NCBI GenBank assembly: GCA_036250225.1
Contig: JAPZLL010000011.1
Span: 372,001-436,000, forward strand
DNA from: Cercophora sp. LCS_1
Taxonomy: Eukaryota > Ascomycota > Sordariomycetes > Sordariales > Lasiosphaeriaceae
Direction: 5' to 3'
Length of the DNA stretch: 64,000 bases
Below are positions 52,561-64,000 of the stretch, in pieces. Position 1 is the first letter of the stretch; each line of letters starts with the position of its first letter. The position numbers and the translations under genes are program-made. Below the pieces are notes generated by a model. It was not told the origin of the DNA, did not search any database, and was given only the letters and a program-made list of their open reading frames with translations.

Positions 52561-55500
52561 ATGGACAGCGTCAACTTCGATATCAATGATGCGCTCAAGC
52601 ATTACATGAGCGATCCCGCCGGCATCCCAACGCCTGAGGCCGATGGGGCGCTGGTGGATTGCGAAAATGACCCCGAGTCTCTCACCGACAACGCTGTCGT
52701 CAACGGGGTGCTCAACCCCATTGTCGATGCGGTCGCAGGGAACCCGGACGCCATCATGCGCAGCCAGGTCTTTGATTCTCTACAGTTTCTTCTAAAGTGC
52801 GCACCCATTTCTTCCGCTTCATCTTTTCCTTCAGACTACCAGGCTCCCCCACGAGGCTCCCGAGACTGCGACCGTCGTTCAAGTAGGCATGGTTCTAAAC
52901 TGTTTGAGCAATCCAGATACACATCATTCCTATCCGCGCATGCACTCAGCAAAGTCTTCGACCTGATCACATCGGGCCTTGCCGCCGAGGCCGACGCCAT
53001 CCACCACGACCTCGAATCCGACGAGCAGGAGCTCGTTACACACCACAAACAACTCCTCGAGATCTATGGATTCCTCCTGCAGTGGACGATCGCCGCCGTC
53101 GAGACCAAGGCTGCCGAGAAATCATCCGCAACTGTGTCCACGCGCGGGCGCGGAAAGCCAAAGGGCAAAAAAGACGCGGCCGCAAGCAAGGATGGGAGCT
53201 GGGACTCGTCGGCGCAGCTCGAGTCGGCACTCAACACCATGTGCAAGGTTCTGCGGTTGAAGCTGGGCAAGATCTTCTTGACAACTTCAGAGCGCGACAC
53301 GTTCATCGGGCTGCTGACCCGCCCCGTGTATATGATCCTGGAGAGCGAGCAGCGGGTCAAGAACACCAGCATCCGAATGCACATCTTCAAGGTGCTTTGC
53401 ATCGCTATCAAGCACCATGGCCACGGCTATGCGGCGCAGATCTCCATCGTCCAGAATCTGACTTACTTCGAGCACCTGTCTGAGCCGATGGCCGAGTTCC
53501 TCCACATCTTGGCGGAACAATACGACTATCCCCAACTAGCAGACGAGATTCTCCGCGAACTCAGCAATAAGGAGTTCAACAGCAACGATACCAAAGGGCC
53601 GAAATCCGTGTCGAGCTTCATGGTCAAGCTGTCCGAGCTGGCTCCCCGCCTTGTCATTAAGCAGGTCACGCTGTTGGCCAAGCAGTTGGATAGCGAGTCC
53701 TACGCTCTCCGTTGCGCACTGATCGAGGTTTTTGGGAACATGTTGGCGAACCTCAGCAAATCTGCCGACCGTGGTGAGAACCACAAGAGCCAGATGAATG
53801 CCTTTTTCGATGTGTTGGAAGAGCGCTTCCTCGACATCAACCCTTACTGCCGATGCAAAACCATCCAGGTCTACGTCAAGCTTTGCGAACTCGACCAAAA
53901 GTTCCCGAAGCGAAGGCAAAAGGCGGCTGAGTTGGCATGCCGGAGTTTGGAAGACAAGAGCAGTCATGTCAGGAGAAACGCCATCAAGCTTCTTGGCACG
54001 CTGATCAGGACGCATCCCTTCACCGCCCTCCATGGTGCGCAGTTGGCGAGGAAGGACTGGCAAGAACGACTCGAGAAGGTTGAGTCGGAGTTGAATGCCC
54101 TGAAGCCACCAGTTGATGCGCCAGGACTCGACGGGGACAAGAACAACACCACGGTGGACCCAGCACTCCTCGATGATGCCACCCAGATTGAGTCGCCTCA
54201 GAAGCAGCGCCCCACCGAGATGACCGATGAGGAGAAGATTGCCGCGATCCGCAAGGCTCAAGAGGAGGCCGCAACCTCAGAGGCGATCGAGAAACTCACT
54301 CTGACAAAGCGATATTACTCGGAGGCCCTCAAATTCATCGACGTCCTGCACGAAGCGACCGGAACCATTTGCCAGCTTCTGGGCTCGAGGAACAAGAGCG
54401 AGGTGATTGAGGCTATGGATTACTTTGAGATTGGCGATGCGTACAACATCGAGCAGAACAAGGTTGGCATCCGTCGCATGCTTCGACTCATTTGGACCAA
54501 GAGCAACAGCGATGAGGGCAAGGGAATCCAGACCCACCTCATCGAGTGCTACAAACGATTGTTTTTCGAGGCGCCGGATAACTTCACTCCAAATGACGCC
54601 GCCAACTACATCGCTCGTAATATGATCAGTTTAACCTTTGGCGCCACACCGGCCGAGCTCACGTCGCTCGAGCAGCTGTTGAGCACCATGATGAAGGGAG
54701 GCTGGATCCCTGAGATCGTCATCTCCAAGCTTTGGCAGGTGTATGGTGTCCAGAAGCGCGAGATCTCACGTACCCAGCGACGAGGAGCCATCATCGTGTT
54801 GGGCATGTTGGCCACCGCGAACCCCGAGATCGTTGTCGGCGAGATGGAGACCATGTTGCGTACTGGATTGGGTGCTCATGGTCGTGCCGACTTGCAGCTG
54901 GCCAAGTTTACCTGCGTTGCTCTTCGACGAATCAACCCGACTGGGCGGCAGGCTAAGGACTCTGCCGTCAAGTTCTCGCGTTTGCCGAACGAGCATGCCG
55001 TACTCGCTAAGCTTGCTGCTATCACTGAGGTTCCCTCTGAAAGCAAGGAGTGGTACGGTGTGGCAGAGCAGGCCATCAATGCCATCTACGCCATCTCCCG
55101 ACATCCGGATGTGCTCTGCTCCGAGATCATCCGTCGGAAGACCCGGGCTGTATTCTCTCCACAAGCATCTCGTCCCAGCTCTAGGGACGAGACGCAGCAA
55201 CGACCAACCTCTTCCGGAAATGAGCCTGACGAAGACAACGACATCACCATGATGCCTGCGACACAGCAAGCTCCTGCCAGCCCGATCAAGAAGCAGAAGA
55301 AGGACAATGCCATCGCTCTCTCGCAGCTGCTGTTTATTGTCGGCCATGTCGCCATTAAGCAGATTGTTCACCTCGAGCTCTGCGAGTTGGACTTTAAACG
55401 TCGCAAGCAAGAGAAGGAGCGAAACGCACAAGCAGCCAAGGAGCTGTCGGCCAGCACGTCAAGCCGCAAGTCTACTTCCCAGCTCAAGGAGAAGCCAAAA

Positions 55501-56396
55501 GAGGATGAGGGTGATGAGCTCGACCTCATCGGTGGAACGTCAGAAGACGACTTCACCGAAGCCATGGCACACATCCGCGAACGCGAGCTGCTCTACGGCC
55601 CCAACTCTCTCCTCGCCATGTTCGGGCCCATGGTCAGCGAAATCTGCGCCAGCAACACCACCTACAAAGACCGCGGTCTCCAACAAGCAGCCACGCTCTG
55701 CCTCGCCAAGCTCATGTGTGTCTCGTCCGAGTACTGCGAGGCTAACCTCCCTCTGCTCATCACCATCATGGAGCGCTCCACCGATGCAACGGTCCGCAGC
55801 AACGCCGTCATCGCCCTGGGCGATATGGCCGTCTGCTTCAACCATCTTATCGATGAGAACACCGACTTCTTGTACCGTCGTCTCGCCGATCCCGAGCCAT
55901 CCGTCAAGCGCACCTGTCTCATGACGCTGACCTTCCTGATTCTCGCCGGTCAGGTCAAGGTCAAGGGCCAGCTGGGTGAAATGGCGAAGTGTCTCGAGGA
56001 CGAGGACAAGAGAATCGCAGATCTGGCGCGCATGTTTTTCACCGAGCTCAGCACCAAGGATAATGCCGTATACAACCACTTTGTGGACATGTTTAGCTTG
56101 TTGTCGGCCGAGAAGGAGCTGGATGAGGACAGTTTCAGGAAGATTATCAAGTTCTTGCTTGGGTTTGTCGAGAAGGTATGTCAAGCCCCGTGTCTAGGTT
56201 GGATCAAAACTAACGTGGTCAACAGGATAAACATTCTAAGCAGCTGTCCGAGAAACTCGCTGCTCGTCTGGCGAGGTGTGATACCGAGAGACAGTGGAAT
56301 GATGTTGCGTTTGCGCTGGGGTTGTTGCAGCACAAGAATGAGGACATCGCGAAGCTGTTGTCGGAAGGGTTCAGGATGGTGCAGGCGGCTGCTTGA
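52561..56396 (+). CDS. CND1: Condensin complex subunit 1 (CAP-D2/Ycs4)
   Basis: Three exons: 52561-52796, 52917-56175 and 56226-56396, with introns of 120 nt (phase 2) and 50 nt (phase 0), giving 1221 residues. It is the HEAT-repeat regulatory subunit of condensin, needed for mitotic chromosome compaction. Starting at MDSVNFDINDALKHYM, the N-terminal block and the HEAT repeats (for example INPYCRCKTIQVYVKLCELD, DKSSHVRRNAIKLLGTLI) lead to the C-terminal Cnd1 domain (TDATVRSNAVIALGDMAVCF, PSVKRTCLMTLTFLILAGQVKVKGQ). Exon 3 supplies the proper end (DKHSKQLSEKLAARLARCDTERQW, LLQHKNEDIAKLL). Reading through the last donor would instead give an unrelated tail. The first intron is also in frame and stop-free. 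Confidence 0.95.
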
Positions 56397-57692
56397 GCGT
56401 GTTCTGGGTTGGCGCTTGGTGGTTTTGGTGGCTGGATTGGAAACGGACATGATATCACGGGTTGCATGGTCGGTTGGTCGGGCTGGTTGGGTTGCTAATT
56501 GTTTACGACGGCGGTGATGCGCTTTTGAGAATACGAGTCTGCAATGAACATCTTGGTGATGTTGTTTCCCATATGTGTATAACGTGATGTATCGTCGGCC
56601 TTGGTGCAACCGGCTTCCACAGATTTGACAGGTAACCGATGTAGAAGTTGAGTCGGCAAGTGGGTGACAAAAAAATAGACACCAAAAGATGTTTTGGCGG
56701 GTATTTAGCGCTGCAGATCACTTGCTCTTACAAAAAACTCCTGCTACAGTGGCGTTGCAGTGATGTGCCGACAGCATTTCTTGTACTAGTGACTTTGGTG
56801 TCTCTATTTTTTTGGAACCCAAGTGACCGTGGTGGATCAAGCATCCAAAAGGAGATTTCGATGCGCGTTCTTTGGATCCCAAATATTGGAAGTAGACGAT
56901 GATGTCATTGATCGAGAAGAGACCCTGCATTGGAGGGCAAGGGACTTCCTTTCGACCTATCGTAATATCTGACAGCGTCGGGGACCAAATTTGGTGGCAG
57001 AGAGGACGAAAAGGTGTTCAACACAAATATTGGGCTTTGGCTTATTGCCCCCGTGCAAGGAGTTTCTACCCCAAATATCTGGGTCACAACATTTGAGGTC
57101 TTTGTAAGTGATGTTTAAAGTCAATGTTTGAAGCTTTTGGGCTGTAGGAGACACACTTGCTGTATTTTTTGCGCAACTTTGAGAGATATACATGTCTTAC
57201 GGCTTGGTCGTTGGTTTATTTGGTCAGTGGCCAACAAACAATGACAGAACACACTTCGAGTTGGGGTTGTCCTAACCCCCGTTACAGGAGACGGATATAG
57301 TCCAACTTTTGAAAGCGCTGAGAAGAACCCTTGCACATGGTCATGACCTTGGTCACCACATATGTTCAAGAAGACCAATGGATGTCAGAACCGAGCGCTG
57401 TCGAATATGGAAGACCGCGCTGGGGGTTCGTCAATAATAGCCAGAGGGAATCTACCCAAGGGTCTCCTTTTAGTGGGCTCGCTGAAGCTGAGGCATACGA
57501 TCCCTTCGTCTATCCAAGCTGCTGTTGCTACCACCATGTCGCCTCCCTATCCCACTGCGCATCTTCTGTCCCCACTACACCCATGCGCACTCTCTTGCAT
57601 CACACAGCCCTCACCACGTAAAACCCGCGTTCAAAGAGCACCATCAATTCTCTCATATGTACACCTCCCCTCCCTCTTTTACCATATTCACT
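56397..57692. other. Intergenic region between convergent genes
   Basis: An AT-rich stretch without convincing coding content. Phrases such as CCCAAATATTGG / CCCCAAATATCTGG recur loosely. It could contain decayed repeat DNA, but no terminal repeats or enzyme motifs were found. Confidence 0.45.
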
Positions 57693-58367
57693 CTACTTCG
57701 TAACCTCGCCCGGCGTCGCAGCAAACGTAGGCCTAACAAACCGGTCCGAGTGATACACCTTGATATTCTCTCCAAGCAACTCCTTCTCCCGAGCCTGGTC
57801 GGCCAGGTGTCTGCGGACGAGATCGCGGTCCTCTTCGGCCTGGAGGAGAGGGATGAGATGGATGCGGCCCCACATCTTTTCGCGGGCGAGTTCACTGTTC
57901 ACCGTCACCGTCAGCATTTTGTTTCTTCTTCTCGGTCTTCATCTTGAGCTTCCTCAGGTTCGTCTGGTGCTCCCTCCGGGTCTTTCTTCGGTTCTTTCCC
58001 TGCCTGACTCTTGCTCTGCAGGGGGGAAGGTCGCACCCAGGAAACGGGGGCTGGAAACGGCAGCCAAAAAAATGGATGGACAGGGTGGTGTGGCTAGAGA
58101 CCTACTTTCGCTCCCGAATCCCCTTAACCAATCGATACCAGCCATAGCCCGTGATCAACCCGACAATACCGAGGAGCGTGACAGGGCGAAAACCGCGAGC
58201 AGGGAGGTTGCGCTGAGTGTGTTAGCTTCTGTTTCTCTTCCCTCCTCAAAATCGTAGAGCAATTGAACGGCGGGCGCCCGCTGCAGTTCTCGCCCAGGGG
58301 AGAATATGAACCCTACCTTGTACTGCACGGCTCCGTAGCCGCCAATCGGCGGCATGTCCTGCACCAT
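57693..58367 (-). CDS. NDUFA13: NADH:ubiquinone oxidoreductase subunit GRIM-19 / B16.6
   Basis: Three exons: 58367-58317 (17 codons), 58212-58106 and 57894-57693, with introns of 104 nt (phase 0) and 211 nt (phase 2), giving 119 residues. The spliced protein is a canonical GRIM-19 homologue of mitochondrial complex I: MVQDMPPIGGYGAVQYK, RNLPARGFRPVTLLG, a single membrane segment (IVGLITGYGWYRLV), then RERNELAREKMWGRIHLIP and a charged helical tail ending in FAATPGEVTK. It is an accessory subunit of the membrane arm in the inner mitochondrial membrane. Short first exons like this are easily missed by automatic annotation. Confidence 0.93.
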
Positions 58368-58824
58368 GGTGGGCGAGCGTGTGATGGCTTCCCGGTCGGG
58401 GATTGAGGGTATTTGGTCGCGGCCCCTGGGGCTCGAGTCGCTCCGGCGGGATCAATCGGAGCAGAGACAGAAAATGCGGTATGAAGCTCGGCGGTGCGGG
58501 CCGGTTCGAATTGGCCGTGGTCGCGGTGGGTTGGATTGATTGCGCGGAAAATGGAGGTCGTCGGTCTCGCGGGTGACGAAGCTTTGGTGGTTCGGCGGGA
58601 TGGCATGATTACATAATGCACCAGGATAGGCGCGCCCCTCGGCACTCACTGTCCACACACCCACCCTGGGGATCACCCAGGGCGCAGAGCATTATCAAAT
58701 GGGGGAATCATTAAATATCCATGTTACAGGTAACCAATACTCCTAATCCAGACAATGTCCGCCGCCATGAACCTGCTAAAAACACAATGCACCGACACTC
58801 CCCGTAGTCACTATGCACGGGACT
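58368..58824. other. GRIM-19 promoter / FCP1 3' flank
   Basis: No gene seen. An inverted CCAAT pentamer (ATTGG on plus) lies about 135 bases upstream of the GRIM-19 start. CCAAT is the HAP-complex site often found before respiratory genes, but one pentamer is weak. Confidence 0.4.
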
Positions 58825-61311
58825 CTAACCCTTTTCCTGCTGGCCGCCTGCCGCCTCGAATTCTGCCAGCAATTCGGCTTCCAACTCAGCCTCCAAATTA
58901 TCCATCCCTTGGTCTTCGAACTGTGATTGTTTGAGCAACGCAGCCTCCTCCTCGTCGCCCGTAACTTGAGGCGTCGGCAGGCTGCTGTTCCCATCACCGT
59001 CACCATCACCGTCAACATCCGACACGTACTGATTCCTCAGGGAAGACGTTCCACGGACGCTCTTTGTGCGCCTCAACCTCTTTGCGGTCCCTTTGGACGC
59101 TGTGTCAGAATCGGTACCACCCTCACTCTCATCTTCCAACTTCCTCTTCCTCGAGATGCGCTCATCATCGGTATTGACAGCCTCGGAGTCACCATCGTCG
59201 TCCTCATCCGAACTGCCTAGAAACTCGGCCAACTCCTCGTCGACCGATCCCCAATTAAAGGATTTCAAGCCGTCGATGGGTGACACTTGGCCATCCTCAA
59301 GGTCGTCCGGCAACAGTTCCTCGTCCTCGTCATCGCCATCATCTTCGTCGTCCGAGTCTTCATCCAGCTCTTTCGACTCGCCCGACACGTTGACGATGTT
59401 GAGTTTCGGCGCAGCTTTGATCTTTAGTAGCCTCCTGGGTTTTGGCTTGTCGGCGCCGTCCGTGTCGTCGGCGTCACTGACTTCAGGCTCGGCGATGATC
59501 TTGTCTCGAGGCCATTTCCCCATGTCGACCTGGTAGAGATACGGTGTCTCATCGACTGTAGCCCACTGCGAAAAGCATGCGGCGAGCCAGCCTTGGTTGA
59601 CGATTTTGATGGATGGGATTTGAGCCGCCATCTTCAGCTTCTCGGTGTAGGGTCTGACAGTGTTCATAACAAGATGGGTGACCCGCCGGTCGACCTTGGG
59701 CATGATGACGGCGCCAAACGAGACAAGCTGCTGGCCAATCTCCGAATCGAAAACGCTAACACCGTTCGGAATGATGCCGGTGAGAACGACCTTGACGCCG
59801 CGCATGGCCTTGGCCTTGAGGTTGTCTAGGGTCTGACCGACGTCCGGGACTGATGCAAGGTCGACGGTGCTGCTAGATTTGGATGATGATCGCTTCCTGT
59901 CGTACTCGTCGTAGTAGGTTTTGTGGAGTCGGGTAAGATGTTGTTCGAGGAACTCGAGCTCATCGTCGTCGTCTCGCAACACCTGATGGCGTTGGTATGG
60001 TTGCGATGACGGGGGTGTGTCTTCACCATCTTCGGAGTGCGTCGAGGCTTTCTCAGCTTCCTCATCCTCCTTGTCCTGCTTTTCCTGCAACAGTTGAAGG
60101 GGACGATCCTTGATCTGCTTCTCGAGCGTGCGCTCCTGCTCCTCAATCTGACGCTGCGTGACAGCGCCGTCTTCCCCGCCAGCCATAGTCACCAAATCAT
60201 CTAGTGCTGAAGGCGCAGCATCGTGCGCATTCGCCTTTTTCTCCGCCACTGGTGGTTTGCTGCTGCCGTTAACCGCAGGCTTATCCTTCCCGGTGTCATT
60301 GAGCAAGTCTTGTCTTTGAGGCAGAAAGCTCGAGTTGATATCTCCGATTCCCTTGAAAAAGTCATATGGCGAGACCTTGATGAGGTTGGGTCGGTTGCGG
60401 GGCCAAACGTCGGCGCGATCGTCGATAATGACAACCATGTTGGTGCTAGACGGGAACAGGCGCTGCAGCGTCTTGACGTACATGTTGCCGTTTTCGTCGC
60501 GGCTGATAACACGATTGCCAAATAGCTTGCGGTCAGGGTCGACAATCTTGGCCACGCTCTGGGCATACGCACGCGTACCCATGGTGTAAACATGCAGCTC
60601 GTACATCTCGGACATGCGCCGCAAAAACTGCGCAAGGCCCGGTCGCATCTTGATGTAGTACCAGCACCCGCGAGCGAGACCACGCGGTCCATCGTCAAGC
60701 TGAAAGGATTTGACGTCTTTGACGGACTCGTAGTTGGGATTCGCTGGGTCCTTCTGCCACTCGCCGACTGTTGGATCGATGCAGGCGTGGATGATAGTCT
60801 GGTCCAAATCAACGACCAAGCTCAACTTCCGACTTTGAAGGAGCCGGCGCTGTAATGTGCTCTCGGTCTTCTGGGCTTGGACTTGGCTGACGGTCAGATT
60901 CGTCTGATCGTGCACCATGCTGATGGGCGCGCGCTCTGTGTCCTTCACCTCGGCGGCCCAATTGACTTCGGTCATATCCTTGCCACAGATGGCGCAGAGT
61001 CCCTGGAACTGGACATCATGGGAGCATGCCTCTTTAATCTTCAGAGCGGGTCCGTCCTTGTGGATGACGTCGCCCTCCTTGATGAACCACTGGGTCAGGT
61101 CGCCGTCGCTGGGCGACTCCCAGGATGTTATTGTTGTTTGCTCTTCTTCCCATGTTTCATCACGGATCTGATCGCCGACCGTCTTAGTCCACTTGAACGA
61201 ATACTCGAGGAGCGGTTCTTGTTTCTTGACGGTATCGCCGGCCTGCTTGAAGAGCTTGACAATCGTGATGGGGTACCTCAAACGGCCCCCCAGCCGTATC
61301 GTTTTGGACAT
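58825..61311 (-). CDS. FCP1: RNA polymerase II CTD phosphatase FCP1
   Basis: A single exon of 828 residues. It removes phosphate from the Rpb1 C-terminal repeats so the polymerase can be recycled. An N-terminal biotinyl-like region (residues 10-95) is followed by a Cys pair (C106/C109, GLCAICG). The FCPH catalytic domain has DLDQT at 168-172 (nucleophile D168, acid/base D170), then MRPGLAQFLRRM, YTMGTRAYA, RDENGN and DDRADVWP. A charged linker follows, then a BRCT domain at about 503-595 (GVKVVLTGIIPNG, GAVIMPKVDRRVTHLV, IKIVNQGWLAACFSQW) and a long acidic tail that fits the TFIIF-binding region. The very end contains short Asp-Gly repeats (VDGDGDGDGN). Confidence 0.95.
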   Translation of the reverse strand: MSKTIRLGGRLRYPITIVKLFKQAGDTVKKQEPLLEYSFKWTKTVGDQIRDETWEEEQTTITSWESPSDGDLTQWFIKEGDVIHKDGPALKIKEACSHDVQFQGLCAICGKDMTEVNWAAEVKDTERAPISMVHDQTNLTVSQVQAQKTESTLQRRLLQSRKLSLVVDLDQTIIHACIDPTVGEWQKDPANPNYESVKDVKSFQLDDGPRGLARGCWYYIKMRPGLAQFLRRMSEMYELHVYTMGTRAYAQSVAKIVDPDRKLFGNRVISRDENGNMYVKTLQRLFPSSTNMVVIIDDRADVWPRNRPNLIKVSPYDFFKGIGDINSSFLPQRQDLLNDTGKDKPAVNGSSKPPVAEKKANAHDAAPSALDDLVTMAGGEDGAVTQRQIEEQERTLEKQIKDRPLQLLQEKQDKEDEEAEKASTHSEDGEDTPPSSQPYQRHQVLRDDDDELEFLEQHLTRLHKTYYDEYDRKRSSSKSSSTVDLASVPDVGQTLDNLKAKAMRGVKVVLTGIIPNGVSVFDSEIGQQLVSFGAVIMPKVDRRVTHLVMNTVRPYTEKLKMAAQIPSIKIVNQGWLAACFSQWATVDETPYLYQVDMGKWPRDKIIAEPEVSDADDTDGADKPKPRRLLKIKAAPKLNIVNVSGESKELDEDSDDEDDGDDEDEELLPDDLEDGQVSPIDGLKSFNWGSVDEELAEFLGSSDEDDDGDSEAVNTDDERISRKRKLEDESEGGTDSDTASKGTAKRLRRTKSVRGTSSLRNQYVSDVDGDGDGDGNSSLPTPQVTGDEEEAALLKQSQFEDQGMDNLEAELEAELLAEFEAAGGQQEKG

Positions 61312-63039
61312 GGTTGATCGAGCTGGCCCAAAGTCGCGCGGCTAGTGTCAGATGCTCAATTGACTATCCCACGGCGGTGGTACTCTGATGTGACGTTGCA
61401 CAATCAGTTCCTGAGCTTGGGTGCTGTTCTGGTTCGCGACGCCGGATAGGACCGGACTTACGACAGAGCTTCCTTCAGAGCCGGAAGCTTTGTGAGCGGA
61501 TGGGTGCCAGGACAAATTGCTACACCCATCGCGCAGGAAGCGCGTCAATATCAAATGGCAGGCTGAAGTCTGGGAGGCAGTCGGGTTTCGTGGCGCGTCA
61601 CCGGGATACGAATTCTTGGATGGCAAACAGGAAAAGCTGGGATGCCAACTTTGGGGTCGCGACGTGAAGCTGCAAGCCAAGGTGGGGAGAGCTGGCGCGG
61701 CCGCGCCAAGAAAGTCGACGTGGGGCTGATGTGTGGTCCGAGCTTCACAAGCTCCCGAGGGCCGAATCCACTGTTCCAAAGCGAGTCGCAGTGGCTGGTG
61801 AAGATGGTCGGGTGCTTCCACAACGTAAAACTGTGGAAAGCAACAAGAGTAAATAAAAAAGGGGCCCAAGCTCCAATGGTTGGTTGTCCAAATGTGGCTT
61901 CGACCAAAGTTGCGCAACAGTGTGTGATGCAATGCCGAAAATGCTGCGCCGCGAGTGAGACGGTACGGAAATACTTCGCGAGAGTTGGGGCGGCCGTAAC
62001 GAGAAGCCTACAGAATTTGGGTGGGATGTCCAGGCCCTTTTGTACCTGGAAACCAAAGGGAGCGGCACGCTACGGGAGGCTGCACCTTTCAGCCAATGCC
62101 AACTCCTTGCTTGCCCGTTGCTCCCCCGGCTGTTGAGCGTCTGCGGGGTCACCTGTGGCTGTGCGCTGTGGCGCCCAACCCCAGATCAACGCTGACTCGG
62201 ACGTTTGAACTTTGGATGACGACTTAACTTGTCCGTTTTTTTTGTTTTTTTTTATGGAAACGAGAAAGCGTCTGTGCAACCAACGGAAATCGTTTGTGCC
62301 GTTTGGTTGCCACGAGAAGCGCACTCTGTGATCTGGAGTACCTGCATTTGCTGCCTGGGTGCCTAGTGACGAGGGTCTTTGCCGTCAAATGGCGTGACGC
62401 AGTGCTTCATCGTCTCCTGACTGATTGTGTGTGTCTGACTCGCAGCTGCCTCACCCTGCCTGGCCAATTCGCCTTTCCAGCAACCTTCAAGACTGCATCG
62501 AACCGTCCATTCCGTATCATCAATTGGGGCAATCAACTGTGTCTGCAAGACAGCTCTCCAAACCTTCACTGTTGCCACACTTCAATGCGATCCTTGTCCA
62601 ACTTCGTCACTCATCCTTTGTCTGCCGGGAAGTGCAGACCAACAATACAAACACGTTGGACACAACTTAAAGAGCCGTCTACCCAGTAACATTATTCTAT
62701 GACGATAGTCTGCTATTGATGATAAAAAACGCCTTGTCCCATGTGCTGTCGGCCGCTCTCTGTTCCTCCTATGCCTGGTGTTCGGCTCTGTGCCGAGACA
62801 GTCTAACCATGCACATCTCTCTCTATCTTAGCCCTTGTATCCCTACGGATGCAATAACCACCCGCTACCCCGTTCGAATCAACTGAGGTAAACGAGGTGA
62901 ACCAATACCCAGCGGTGTCGTGTGTGCCTGCCCATACTGTCTTCCTAGTCGTAAACTATTCTCGAATCAACCCATAACGCTATGCTGCTGCCTTCTTCAT
63001 AATATCGTATTGTCGAACCCGAATCCAGCACTCCGACGT
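61312..63039. other. Intergenic region
   Basis: Promoter of FCP1 on the left and 3' flank of the GT28 gene on the right. No credible gene; a T-rich run lies near 62238-62252. Confidence 0.5.
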
Positions 63040-64000
63040 CTAGGCTGCGACTCTTAGGCTGCTGCCGCCCCGATCCGAGGCGCGGCTTCCAACGCTGAGG
63101 CCTTCGGGGCCAATCGGGGACTTCCTAAGGTCAGCCACAGTCTTTCTCATCACCCCCTCGGTGCTGAGGTCATCGAGGTCTGCGTCGGCGCCGACAAATG
63201 TCCAGCTTTCCTCTTCGTCGACATCATCATCGTCATCAATATCGGCATTGGTGCCCTCCGCCGTCACGCTGTTGCGACGGGCTGTGTTCTTGCCAGCCTT
63301 GGACTTGATCAGGTTCTTGGCGTATTCAAGATCCCGATATATGCACTGGATTGCCATTTCCACGCCGTTTTCCTGGTCAATCATGTCAGCATGTGTGCTC
63401 AAGATGGTAGGAAAGTCGGATTGCAACCGACCTTGCGGATTTGCTCCCCCAGAGCTTTCGCCTTGGCAACCATCCGAGTATTGTGGGTTGCCTCCCACAA
63501 CGCCCGCCCGAAAGACAAGGCTCCCCACTTCTTCAAGCAGATACCCACGCCCATGTCCTCGACACGGGAGGCGAAAAAGTACTGGTCACCAAAGAAAGGC
63601 CGGATGATGGTCGGGATGCCAGCCCGGAGACTCGCGCCCGTGGTTCCGCTACCGCCGTGATGCGCCGCAGCGTCGATCTGCTTGAACAGCCAGTCGTGAG
63701 GGGCCGACTTGATTTGGAAGATCTCGGGGGGCAGAACCGGGCCGGGCTTTTCGGCCTGGGCGTCATCATCCGACAGCCCCAACCGCTCACTCCACCCCTT
63801 GCTGAGAATGCACCGCACGTCAGCTTTAAGCACCGCGTCAATCACCTCTTGGGTCATCTTTGCCGGATCGGGGACGATGATCGACCCAAAACCAACATAG
63901 ACCAGCTTCTTTCCATCTTCGCGTGCCTTAGTGATGAACGCCATCAGGTCGGCCGGGGGCTGCCACTTGTCGCCACCCTCGTCGAGGAACCAGTAACCGG
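63040..64000 (-). CDS. Sterol-glucosyltransferase-like GT28 protein, 3' part
   Basis: The last two exons seen are >64000-63432 and 63372-63040, with a 59-nt phase-0 intron (GTCGGT donor, GACATGATTGAC branch region, CCAG); the 5' part is outside the window. The second GT-B domain is clear: [23 protein letters not shown], the nucleotide-sugar signature ([31 protein letters not shown]), and [19 protein letters not shown], as in UDP-glucose:sterol glucosyltransferases (Atg26/Ugt51/UGT80). The C-terminal exon adds a helical stretch ([21 protein letters not shown]) and an acidic tail ([14 protein letters not shown]). Whether the PH/GRAM domains of Atg26 are present cannot be seen, so the substrate is only likely a sterol. 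Confidence 0.88.

Noticed and set aside
56397..57692. Retrotransposon remnant
   Set aside because: AT-rich and slightly repetitive, but no terminal repeats, protease, reverse transcriptase or integrase motifs could be read.

Overview
The window is nuclear DNA of a filamentous ascomycete (Pezizomycotina, most likely a sordariomycete). The evidence is the gene style: many short introns (45-120 nt) with GTRAGT-type donors, CTAAC/GCTGAC branch sites and YAG acceptors. The content also fits, with HET-domain genes, a PTH11-type rhodopsin-fold membrane protein, a Zn2Cys6 regulator, a cyanovirin-N-fold protein and single-copy eukaryotic cell-cycle genes. I found no prokaryotic feature, CRISPR array, rRNA or convincing tRNA. 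Twenty-six protein-coding loci are supported; two run off the window ends and one looks like a pseudogene. Exon structures were worked out by hand from splice signals and reading-frame phase.

Left part (1-12 kb): end of a GT8-type glycosyltransferase, an F-box protein, a 4 kb gene-poor stretch, a small secreted NTF2-like protein, and a long coiled-coil protein whose Cys-rich N-terminus lies on a separate exon.

Accessory part (13-44 kb): a HET-domain gene is followed by a tight set of four small TATA-box genes (15.6-20.7 kb). These are a two-Cys secreted protein, a cyanovirin-N-like protein, and a divergent pair of paralogues of an unrecognised 'DPDG...DGVLRS' module. One paralogue appears cytosolic; the other is secreted with a six-Cys tail. 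Next come an SDR and an L-rhamnonate dehydratase (probable pieces of the L-rhamnose oxidative pathway) beside a large Zn2Cys6 regulator, then a membrane-anchored TAP-type alpha/beta hydrolase, a CaaX-ended protein, a broken HET gene, a protein with a DETDG minisatellite, an alcohol-acetyltransferase-like enzyme, a caspase-fold protein with an altered active-site motif, and a seven-exon PTH11-like membrane protein.

Core part (45-61 kb): a coiled-coil protein, then the chromosome-maintenance genes CHL1 (helicase), CDC7 (DDK kinase) and condensin subunit 1, the last two sharing a divergent promoter, followed by complex I subunit GRIM-19/NDUFA13 and the RNA polymerase II CTD phosphatase FCP1. The right edge holds the 3' part of a sterol-glucosyltransferase-like GT28 gene.

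The contrast between the gene-poor, effector/HET/caspase-bearing middle and the conserved right part suggests an accessory segment next to core genome. The most interesting unexplained element is the divergent DPDG paralogue pair inside the small-secreted-protein cluster.
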